Assembly (NCBI GenBank): GCA_016893485.2
Contig: JAFEKX020000001.1
Coordinates: forward strand, 8,697,501-8,761,500
DNA: 64,000 nt
Direction: 5' to 3'
From: Streptomyces sp. P3
Lineage (GTDB): Bacteria > Actinomycetota > Actinomycetes > Streptomycetales > Streptomycetaceae
Each line of letters begins with the position of its first letter. Position 1 is the first letter of the stretch. Below the pieces are notes generated by a model, which was not told the origin of the DNA, ran no database searches, and saw only the letters and a program-made list of their open reading frames with translations. Shown here piece after piece: positions 56,761-64,000 of the stretch. The translations under genes and the position numbers were made by a program.

Positions 56761-58289
56761 ATGGACAAGCACACGGGCGAGCACAGGTCGTACTGGATCG
56801 AGACAGCGCCCCTGGGACCTCTTCACCCTGCGCCGGCCGCCGACGTCACGGTCGACGTGGCGGTCATCGGCGCGGGGATCGCGGGGCTCAGCACCGCCTG
56901 GGAGGTGGCCCGGAGCGGTCGTAGCGTGGCGGTGCTGGAGGCCGACCGGATCGCGGCCGGGGTCACCGGCCACACCACCGCCAAACTGACCGCTCTGCAC
57001 ACCCTCGTCTACGACAAGCTCCGGCGGACCCGGGACATCGAGGCCGCCAAGCTGTACGCCCGCTCCCAGACGGAGGCGATCCAGCATGCCGCCGAGATCG
57101 TCGAGGAACTGGGCATCGCGTGCGACTGGGAGGACACGGCGGCCTTCACCTATGCCCAGGACCCCGCGGCGGTCGGGGAACTGCGAGCCGAGGCGGAGGC
57201 CGCCCGCGCGGCCGGGCTGCCCGCCGAATTCGTGAGCGAGACGGGTCTGCCGTTCCCCGTCGCGGGCGCGGTCCGGGTGAGCGGACAGGCGCAGTTCCAT
57301 CCGCGGAAATACCTTCTGGCGCTGGCCGACGACCTGATCCGGCGGGGCGCGCTGATCTTCGAACACACCAGGGTGACCGGACTCAAGGAGGAGCGCCCTG
57401 CCGGCTGACGACCGAGGCGGGAGCCACGGTCACCGCGACCGACGTCGTGGTCGCCACCCACTACCCGGTCTTCGACCGCGCGCTGCTCTTCACCCGGCTC
57501 TCCCCGCGCCGCGAACTCGTCGTCGCCGCGCCCATCCCGGCCGAACGCGACCCGCAGGGCATGTTCATCACCCCGAGCAGGGCACCCGCTCGGTGCGCAC
57601 CGCCCCCTACGCCGACGGACAGCGGTTGCTGATCGTCACCGGAGAGCACTTCACCCCGGTACCAGTGACGTGGAGGAGCGGTTCGGACGTCTCGCCGACT
57701 GGGCGACCGGGCACTTCGGGAAACTGGACTTCACCAACCGCTGGGCCACCCAGGACAACGACCCCACCGACTCCGTCCCGCTCGTCGGACCGCTGCACCT
57801 CGGGAGCCGCCACACCTACGTCGCGACCGGGTTCGGCGGCTGGGGCATGAGCGGCGGCATCATGGCGGGCCGCCTCCTCGCGGACCTGATCGCCGGGCGG
57901 CAGCCGCCGTGGAGCGACCTGTACGACCCCGGCGGATGCGCTCGGCCGTACGGGAGGCGTCGGCCTTCCTCAAACACCAGGCCCAGGTCGCCGGGCACTT
58001 CGTCGGTGACCGTCTGCCGTCGGTCACGGGCGGTTCCGTCGACACCATCGCGCCCGGGGACGGCGCGGTCGTCCGCGTCGGAGGACACCACTGCGCGGTC
58101 CACCGCGACACGGACGGCCAGCTGCACGCCGTCGACGCACGCTGTACGCACCTGGGGTGCCTGGTCGCCTTCAACCGGGCGGAGGAAGCGTGGGAGTGCC
58201 CCTGCCACGGCTCCCGCTTCGACCCCGACGGGAAGATCCTCCAGGGCCCGGCGACCAAGCCCCTGCAACAGCGTTCCCTGGGCACCTGA
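56761..58289 (+). CDS. FAD-dependent oxidoreductase fused to Rieske 2Fe-2S domain
   Basis: About 509 residues. FAD domain (1-400): VAVIGAGIAGLSTAWEVARS, GVTGHTTAKLTALHTLVYDK, FHPRKYLLALADDLIRRG and YVATGFGGWGMSGGIMAGR. C-terminal Rieske domain: CTHLGCLVAFNRAEEAWECP with CHGSRFDPDGKILQGPATKP, all four ligands present. Electrons would flow from an amine or 2-hydroxy acid via FAD to the cluster. Frame breaks near 57405, 57583, 57662 and 57933. Confidence 0.93.
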
Positions 58290-58336
58290 ACATCCCCGGA
58301 GGCATCCCCTGGTCGCCCGGGCGACCGGTGTTCAGG
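58285..58336. terminator. Nested inverted repeats between convergent genes
   Basis: Outer arms CCTGAACA/TGTTCAGG overlap both stop codons; inner palindrome GGTCGCCCGGGCGACC at 58311-58326. Confidence 0.5.
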
Positions 58337-58986
58337 CGCGGGCGGCTTCGCGGACGGCCTGCGGGGCCTTCTTGTCGAGGGCGACGCGGACCAGGGCCGC
58401 CGCGACGACGGCCGGCTCGGCGCCGTCGGCCAGGCGGAGCAGGGCGGCGGGCGCGGTCGGAAGATCCAGCGCGCGGGCGCCCTGGAGGGCTTTCGCGTCG
58501 AGGTACGGCACCACCCCTGGCCACACAGCCTGTGCCTCGCGCAGGAAGATGTCGGCGCCGGCCGGCCCCACCCCGGGAATTCCCGCAGCAGCCGCTGTAG
58601 CGTCGCGATGTCACCGTCGGCTCGATCGCGCAGTCTGCGCAGGTCACCTCCGTAGCGTTCGGCGGCCAGCGTCGCGCCGTCGCCGAGCTGGGTGGCGGTC
58701 CGCTCGTCGTAGCGTCGGTAGCCGGCGCGGCCGAGTGCGTCGACGCGCTGCTGCCAGGTGGCCTCGGCCATGCGGCGCGGGTCGCGCATCCCGGCGGCGG
58801 CCAGCTCCTGGGCCGCCGCGACCGCGATGTCGGCTCGGATACGGGCACTGAGCAGGCAGGCGAGCACGAGCAGCCGGTACAACGGTTGCGGGGTGTCCTT
58901 GAGAGGATGCGCGCCTCGGCGGCGTACGTGCGGCCGTAGGCGTCCAGGAGCGTCCGCATCACCTCGCGTCGGGTGGTCGCGGCCAT
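58332..58986 (-). CDS. HhH-GPD family DNA glycosylase/endonuclease III-like
   Basis: About 218 residues. LLVLACLLSARIRADIAVAA, then GYRRYDERTATQLGDGA and the helix-hairpin-helix LLREFPGVGPAGADIFLREA. Lacks the C-terminal FeS cysteines of classical Nth, and the usual catalytic Lys is not apparent. ATG 58984-58986. Frame breaks near 58903 and near 58577. Confidence 0.85.
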
Positions 58987-59092
58987 GGGGTGTCACCTCC
59001 GGAGTCTGCGAGCGATCCTCCGTGTGCCCGGATGGACCAGGTCCAACCGGAGGGCGGCACCGTACGTCACGCGGAGCGGACCGCAGGCCCGC

Positions 59093-59514
59093 CTACGTTC
59101 CGTGCGTGATGGTCGAGAGTTCCCTGTCCAGTGCCGGAGCGATACCCCGGACATCCTGGTCGACCCTCCTCCGTACCTTCCGCACGAACTCCGCGACGCC
59201 GTCCCCGGCAGCCACACCCGCACGACGGACGAGGCGAGGAGGCTCACCTCGATGCCCCCGATCGGGCCCGGTGCGGGGCGCACGGTGATGTCTCCGTCGC
59301 CGGCCCGGAAGATCAGTCCCGTGGCGAGCAGTTCCCAGGCGAAGGTCCGGGCGACTTCCTGTCCGGCAGGTCCCAGCAGGGCCAGACGCACAGCCAGGCA
59401 GTCGTCCGACCGGTACGCCAACTCCGTGGAGACGATGGCTCCGTCGTCCTCCCCGAGCAGGACGAATCCGGTCGTGCCGACCGTCAGCCGATGACTGCCC
59501 GGATGCTTTGTCAT
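59093..59514 (-). CDS. SsgA-like sporulation/cell division regulator
   Basis: About 140 residues. ELAYRSDDCLAVRLALLG, EVARTFAWELLATGLI and GDGDITVRPAP, then VAEFVRKVRRRVDQDV after a frame break near 59205. The SALP family is restricted to sporulating actinomycetes and guides septum placement and cell-wall remodelling. Ends at a TAG whose complement is 59093-59095. Confidence 0.9.
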
Positions 59515-59798
59515 GACACAGCCTCCGCGTGCCCGCAGCCGCGGGCGGGCCTCACGAGCCCGTGGCCCGCGAGCGTCAGCTCACGGTCGACGGCCTGTCC
59601 CGGCACTGCCGGGTCCGGCACCCACGCGGAAGGCACGGCGACTCCTCGAAAGGGAGGGGCAAGGAAGCGTGCCTACTGGCTGAAGCACTTGAGTCCGCTC
59701 CGAGTGCCCTTCCTGTACGACCCGAAACGGGCGGACCGGCGGCGCGAAGCCGCCCGGCAAGGCGTTCCCCGACCCCTGGTCGTCCTGCCCGCACCCTC

Positions 59799-61052
59799 CT
59801 ACGTCGGCTTCACGGCTCCCGCTCGCGGCCCGGGGCGTTTCCGGGCACGTGGCGATGTGCCGGTCTCCCGGTGCTGGTGGAGATATTCGAGCGCGTCGAG
59901 TACGACCGTGCGCCGGTACCAGGAGCGCCAGGCAGCGGTCTCGGCCGCCAGGGCGTGGAGGGCGTGGTCCTGTTCGTCCGTCAGCCAGGTACCCGGCTTG
60001 CTCCAGTGGAGGGTCAGGGTGCCGGTGCACCGGCCGTCGGGGGTGATCAGCGGGACGGACACGAGGGCGCGGCTGTCGGTGGCGAGGAGCGCGCGGCCGG
60101 CGGGGTGGAGCCGGAGATCCGGGTCGGCCGCGACGTCGGGCACGGAGACCGGCTCGTGCAGGCGCTGCGCGCGGGCGCACACGTAGGGCGGCCCGGTGAC
60201 GAGAGCCGCCTGGTCCAGGTACGCGGAGCCGAGTCCTTCATGCTGTTCCAGTACGAGCGCGTCGCCCTGCGCGGGGTCCGTGAGGTGCAGCTCGGCCGCT
60301 TTCGCGTCCGAGAGGACGGTCATCGCCTCGTGCAGCGCGGCGGTGAGGACCTGGCGCCGGTCGTGTGCGTCGACGCCGTATCTGCGCAGGAACCCGGTGT
60401 CGGGGGCGGCAGATGAGCGGAGCGTGCGGTGAACCAGCGGGTGCCGGACTGGGGCGGCGGAGCGGTGACGACGGCGGAGGCCAGGACGCGCAGCGGCAGG
60501 TTGTGGCGCTGGGAGCCCTCTCGCAGCAAGGTGAACGCGGCATCGGGGCCCGGGAGTTCGTAGCGGGCGAGGAGGATGCCCTGGGCGACGCCGATCATGC
60601 TCCTGGTGCGGGCCCTGGCGCGTAGGCCGAACACCTCGTCCCGCAGGTCGTCGGCCTCGTGGGTGAGCCTGGCCGTGCGGTGCGCGGTGGTGTCGGGACG
60701 GTGTCGGGCAGTGTGGCCAGTGCGGCGGCGAGGGTGTCGTGGACGCGGACGCCGGTGAGTTTCCTGTGCTCCAGCACCGTCCGGACAGCGGGTCCGGCGC
60801 CGACGACGAGCACGGGGAGTGCGCGAGGTGGTCGGTGGCGAGTCGGAGCGTCTGGCAGGCCGCGATGGAGAGGGACTCCACGTCGGCCAGGTCGAGGACG
60901 AGGCGTTGCTCGTGCCGGCCGGCCTGGTCGAGGTGCTGCCGCAACTCCCGTGCCAGGTCGGAGGAGGTGTCGGGGTCGAGGGCGCCCGACAGGCACACCA
61001 CCGTCGTGAGGCCGGTGGCCGTTCGTACCGACAAAGGCCGGCGGCTCGTCAT
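59799..61052 (-). CDS. STAS-ANTAR-GAF three-domain regulator
   Basis: About 418 residues. STAS-like start TTVVCLSGALDPDTSSDLAR and RLVLDLADVESLSIAACQ; ANTAR in the middle (ARTRSMIGVAQGILLARYEL, AAFTLLREGSQRHNLPLRV); GAF at the C-terminus (EHQ..GSAYLDQAALVTGPPYV, RALVSVPLITPDGRCTGTL). Start ATG 61050-61052. At least three frame breaks (near 60812, 60695, 60430). Order STAS-ANTAR-GAF is unusual, since GAF normally precedes ANTAR. Confidence 0.8.
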   Translation of the reverse strand: MTSRRPLSVRTATGLTTVVCLSGALDPDTSSDLARELRQHLDQAGRHEQRLVLDLADVESLSIAACQTLRLATDHLAHSPCSSSAPDPLSGRCWSTGNSPASASTTPSPPHWPHCPTPSRHHRAPHGQAHPRGRRPAGRGVRPTRQGPHQEHDRRRPGHPPRPLRTPGPRCRVHLAARGLPAPQPAAARPGLRRRHRSAAPVRHPLVHRTLRSSAAPDTGFLRRYGVDAHDRRQVLTAALHEAMTVLSDAKAAELHLTDPAQGDALVLEQHEGLGSAYLDQAALVTGPPYVCARAQRLHEPVSVPDVAADPDLRLHPAGRALLATDSRALVSVPLITPDGRCTGTLTLHWSKPGTWLTDEQDHALHALAAETAAWRSWYRRTVVLDALEYLHQHRETGTSPRARKRPGPRAGAVKPT

Positions 61053-61234
61053 CCTGCACCACTCCAGCAACCGGGCGTCGTAGCCGACGCAGCTGCACCG
61101 GGCCGTGGACCGGCGGCCGGGGCGGTCGCTGCCTGACCGCGCACATCCACCTTCCCCTGGCCAGTGGGGTATGCAAGGGCGTTCGGGCTCCGACGGGGGC
61201 GGGCCCGGTGCCGCCCCGAAGTGAGGTCCCGCCG

Positions 61235-61918
61235 TCAGCGGCGGGGCGCGCGTCCGCCACTGCGGCCGGGGCCAGAGCACGGGTGACCAGGGCGTGGGCG
61301 GCATCGGGTGAGGCGCAGCCGACGCTCGTGGACGTAGGCCGCTACGACTCCTCCGGGGCCCGGGGAAGCACGGTCAAGGGCGATGACCGCCGACGTGACC
61401 GCGTCGGCGACCAGCAGTGCGGTCCGCACGTGAGCACCGCTCAGCGGACCCGGCGCGTCCCTGTACAGGTCCAGGGTGCCCAGTGCGCTTCCGGCGTTGC
61501 CCAGCGGCAGTGAGAACGCCGCCCCGGCACCGGTCCTGGCGGCCTGGGTGGAGAACAGCGGCCAGCGCCGGGTGTCCGGGGCCCGCGTCAGGTCGGTCGC
61601 GAACACCGGAGCACGCAGTCGCGCCGCCTCCCGGCACGGTCCCTCGCCCAGCGTGTACTGGATCTCCGCCAGCCGGGCGGCGACACCGTCACTGGTACAC
61701 AGCACCACCCCCAGGTCCACGCCACCCGCCATGACCGAGACCGACAGCCCCGACGCCACCGGCAGCAACGAGACGCACGTACGGCACAAGGCATCGGGCA
61801 CCGCGGACGCGGGCATCCCGCCGCGCACTCCGGCGATGAGTTCATGGGCGATGCGCGCCCGCTCGGCCTCGGCCCCGTCCTCGGCGTCTCCGCCGTCCTG
61901 CCGATCGGCAACGGACAT
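61235..61918 (-). CDS. GAF domain protein
   Basis: 227 residues. LCRTCVSLLPVASGLSVSVM, YTLGEGPCREAARLRAPVFA and GAAFSLPLGNAGSALGTLDL form a GAF sensor of the kind fused to ANTAR in actinobacteria, but no ANTAR follows. The last 25 residues look frame-shifted and the true end may lie between 61053 and 61234. ATG 61916-61918. Confidence 0.82.
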   Translation of the reverse strand: MSVADRQDGGDAEDGAEAERARIAHELIAGVRGGMPASAVPDALCRTCVSLLPVASGLSVSVMAGGVDLGVVLCTSDGVAARLAEIQYTLGEGPCREAARLRAPVFATDLTRAPDTRRWPLFSTQAARTGAGAAFSLPLGNAGSALGTLDLYRDAPGPLSGAHVRTALLVADAVTSAVIALDRASPGPGGVVAAYVHERRLRLTRCRPRPGHPCSGPGRSGGRAPRR

Positions 61919-62066
61919 GGCCTCACCTCTCCACAGGCGTCCCGTGCCTTCACTCGATCCCGGCAGAGCGGCGACGTCCGACAGGAGCGCGCGACACGAC
62001 GTCAGCCGGCGCCCTCGGCATCCTGGACCGGCGACAACGGGGACTCCGTCCTTCTGATCAAGCGCT

Positions 62067-62091
62067 GGTTGAGAGTGCTCCCGGTGGATAC
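62067..62091 (+). promoter_or_regulatory. SigB-type promoter candidate for alcohol dehydrogenase
   Basis: GGTT, 15 bases, GGATAC, 46 bases before the ATG at 62138. Confidence 0.4.
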
Positions 62092-62137
62092 CCGGCGGAA
62101 ACCAGTGGCCGAAGGATGAATGAGAAGGGCGGACAGC

Positions 62138-63324
62138 ATGCGTGCTCTGACCTGGCAGGGGGGAGGCGGGACGTTCGGGTGGAGACGGTCCCGGACCCTG
62201 TGATCGAACAGCCCGACGACGTGATCGTACGGATCACCTCGACCGGTATCTGTGGCTCCGACCTGCACCTGTACGAAGTACTCGGGCCGTTCCTGGACCC
62301 GGGCGACATCCTGGGGCACGAATCCATGGGCGTCGTCGAGGCAGTCGGCCCCGAGGTGCGCTCCCTCGTCCCCGGGGACCGGGTCGTCATCCCGTTCAAC
62401 GTCTCGTGCGGCACCTGCTTCATGTGCTCTCAAGGCCTGCAGTCGCAGTGCGAGACGACACAGGTGCACGCGTACGGCTCCGGCGCCTCCCTGTTCGGTT
62501 ACACCAAGCTGTACGGCCAGGTGCCGGGCGGACAGGCCGAGTACCTGCGGGTGCCGTACGGCAACTCTCTGCCCATCAAGGTGCCCGCGGGGCCGCCGGA
62601 CGACCGCTTCGTGTATCTCTCCGACGTGCTGCCGACCGCCTGGCAGGCCGTCGAGTACGCGGCGGTGCCGCCCGGCGGATCGCTCACCGTGCTCGGGCTC
62701 GGGCCGATCGGCGACATGGCCACGCGCATCGCCCAGCACCGGGGCGCCGGCCTGGTCATCGGCGTCGACCTGGTGGACGAACGCCTCGACCGGGCGTCCG
62801 CGCACGGGGTGACCTGCCTGGACCTGCGCCACCACGAGAAGGATCTCGGGGACGCGGTGCGCGAACTGACCGGCGGGCGCGGCACCGACGCCGTGATCGA
62901 CGCGGTCGGTATGGAAGCGCACGGCAACGCGGGCGCCAAAGCCGCCCAATGGGTGACCGGACTGCTGCCCGACGCGCTCGCCCAGCCGTTCATGGAGAAG
63001 GCGGGCGTGGACCGGCTCGGCGCGCTCTACGCGGCCATCGATCTCGTACGCCGCGGTGGCACCGTCTCGCTCTCCGGGGTGTACGGCGGAGCCATGGACC
63101 CGCTGCCGCTGCTGCGCATGTTCGACAAGCAGCTCCAGTTCCGCATGGGGCAGGCGAACGTGTGGCGCTGGGTGCCGGAGATCCTGCCGCTGCTCACCGA
63201 CGCGGACCCGCTCGGGGTGGACGGCTTCGCCACCCACCACCTGCCCCTGGAGGAGGCACCGCAGGCGTACGCGGCCTTCCAGGCCAAGCAGGACGGCATG
63301 ATCAAAACTCTGCTGCGCCCCTGA
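62138..63324 (+). CDS. Zinc-dependent alcohol dehydrogenase (MDR family)
   Basis: About 395 residues. Catalytic zinc: GICGSDLHLYE and GHESMGVVEAVG; structural zinc CGTCFMCSQGLQSQC; cofactor loop LTVLGLGPIGDMATRIA. Resembles the glutathione-independent formaldehyde dehydrogenase-like group. The ATG at 62138 (MRALTWQG) is the family start; a G6 run just after it has lost or gained bases. Confidence 0.93.
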
Positions 63325-63332
63325 GCGGAGCC

Positions 63333-63614
63333 TCAGGCGGCCGGAGCGGCCGGAGCCCGACTGCTCCGGCCCTCCTGGGCACGGACTTCCTCGTGACGGC
63401 GGGCCGCGGTGTCCGATCGTTGCCGAGCCAGCGTACGGTCCGCTGCCGCGAGGGCGTCCTGGATCGCGCCGGTCCCGGTGACGACGCACAGCCTGTGGGC
63501 GGCGTCCCTGAGGACGAGCTGCCGTGCGGCTGTGTCGTCTTCCAGCACTCGGACGCACGCCTCCGCGTACTGGGCCAGCAGCGTACGGAGAACCTGAGGG
63601 GTGGGAGTGATCAT
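63333..63614 (-). CDS. DUF5133 family protein (second copy)
   Basis: 93 residues, intact. VLRTLLAQYAEACVRVLEDD and DAAHRLCVVTGTGAIQDALA match DUF5133; paralogue of 9498-9727. Function unknown. Confidence 0.88.
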   Translation of the reverse strand: MITPTPQVLRTLLAQYAEACVRVLEDDTAARQLVLRDAAHRLCVVTGTGAIQDALAAADRTLARQRSDTAARRHEEVRAQEGRSSRAPAAPAA

Positions 63615-63673
63615 GCGAAGGGCTCCTCGTTCTCAGACGGCTCTCGGACGACCCCCGCTCCTGGACCGCGATC

Positions 63674-63865
63674 TCATTCGCCTGTGGCGTCTTCCTGGGC
63701 CGTCGGGTTGGGAGTGATGGCGCCGCCGCTCTCCCCGCGGTGGCGGTCCTTCTCCTCTTCGTGGCGCGGGTCGGTCTCGGCTTCCTCGAATTCGCGCAGG
63801 GCCTCCTCCGTCGCTGTCTGGGCGGGGCGGGCCTCGTCGTGCTGTCGCTCGTTGTCGCGGGTCAT
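63674..63865 (-). CDS. Small acidic hydrophilic protein
   Basis: 63 residues, ATG 63863-63865 behind GAGGAGAG. TEEALREFEEAETDPRHEEE gives a charged helix, then a Gly/Pro-rich tail. No recognised domain; likely disordered stress-type protein. Confidence 0.65.
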   Translation of the reverse strand: MTRDNERQHDEARPAQTATEEALREFEEAETDPRHEEEKDRHRGESGGAITPNPTAQEDATGE

Positions 63866-63904
63866 GATCTCTCCTCGGGACGAACCGGTGGACCGTGGTC
63901 GGGG

Positions 63905-64000
63905 TCAGGGCTGGTCGCGTTCTGGAGCGACGCGGTGACGTTCGTTGTAGGCGAGTGCCGCCCGGTCGTTCAGCGCGCTGCCCACGGAACGCAGGCGCTC
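63905..64000 (-). CDS. C-terminal end of an unidentified gene (runs off right edge)
   Basis: Open minus-strand frame of 31 codons ending in TGA, reading RLRSVGSALNDRAALAYNER before a short basic tail. Too short to name. Confidence 0.4.
   Translation of the reverse strand, partial: ERLRSVGSALNDRAALAYNERHRVAPERDQP

Noticed and set aside
1..64000. tRNA or rRNA genes
   Set aside because: I looked for cloverleaf-like segments and conserved rRNA sequence and found none I could support by eye.

Overview
The window is very high-GC actinobacterial DNA and almost certainly from Streptomyces or a close relative. The evidence is an SsgA-family protein, two SigB/SigF-type sigma factors, STAS and ANTAR regulators, Streptomyces-type small proteins (DUF5133, DUF5709, DUF3040, DUF4235/DUF3618/holin trio), an F420-type LLM oxidoreductase and GTG/TTG starts with strong Shine-Dalgarno sites. 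I see no rRNA, tRNA, CRISPR array, transposase or phage structural gene.

The most important technical point is that more than 50 reading-frame breaks occur in otherwise well-conserved genes. Wherever I could reconstruct the expected codons, one G or C is missing, usually from a run of four or more. These look like sequencing deletions, not biology. I give such genes as single CDS features across their full extent and state where the frame breaks. A separate set of true relics (truncated or internally deleted genes) is listed as pseudogenes.

Layout. 0-5 kb: malic enzyme (runs off the left edge), a stand-alone LigD phosphoesterase with a ligase stump, and a divergent SDR/MmyB-type regulator pair. 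5-9.7 kb: three-subunit molybdenum hydroxylase (2Fe-2S, FAD, Mo), DUF5709 and DUF5133. 9.8-15 kb: membrane-linked formate dehydrogenase (NrfD, ferredoxin subunit, catalytic subunit). 15-20 kb: an alpha/beta hydrolase, then an acyl-CoA dehydrogenase/PIG-L deacetylase/methyltransferase/glycosyltransferase operon of unknown product. 20-24 kb: a reduced Mrp-antiporter-like operon. 24-26.5 kb: first SigB-type sigma factor, a conserved membrane protein and a DJ-1/PfpI protein. 26.6-35.7 kb: a carbon-catabolism block (FAD/Fe-S lactate-dehydrogenase-like protein, pyruvate-oxidase-like enzyme, GH15, SDR, transaldolase). 35.7-46.3 kb: hemerythrin, Rho-N protein, flavodoxin, GlsB, CocE hydrolase with ATP-grasp ligase, CYTH-CHAD, isochorismatase, LLM oxidoreductase and an Orn/Lys/Arg decarboxylase. 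46.6-50.1 kb: topoisomerase IB with DUF3040, an SRPBCC protein and a holin/DUF3618/DUF4235 operon. 50-54 kb: STAS, STAS-ANTAR, a wHTH protein, the second SigB-type sigma factor and a decayed duplicate. 54.5-64 kb: SDR, FUSC transporter, FAD-Rieske oxidoreductase, HhH glycosylase, SsgA-like protein, STAS-ANTAR-GAF and GAF proteins, zinc alcohol dehydrogenase and small proteins.

Unifying theme. I count about 18 sites close to GNNT-N14-16-GGG(T/C)A(C/T), the published consensus for Streptomyces SigB-type sigma factors, upstream of genes throughout the window, including both sigma genes. I infer that the window is a general/osmotic/oxidative stress island: redox enzymes, ion antiport, DNA repair, membrane-stress proteins and reserve-carbon use controlled by partner-switching (STAS) and ANTAR regulators. 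The best candidates for an undescribed system are the 17-20 kb four-gene operon, the ATP-grasp/CocE pair and the shared leader element of the two sigma genes.
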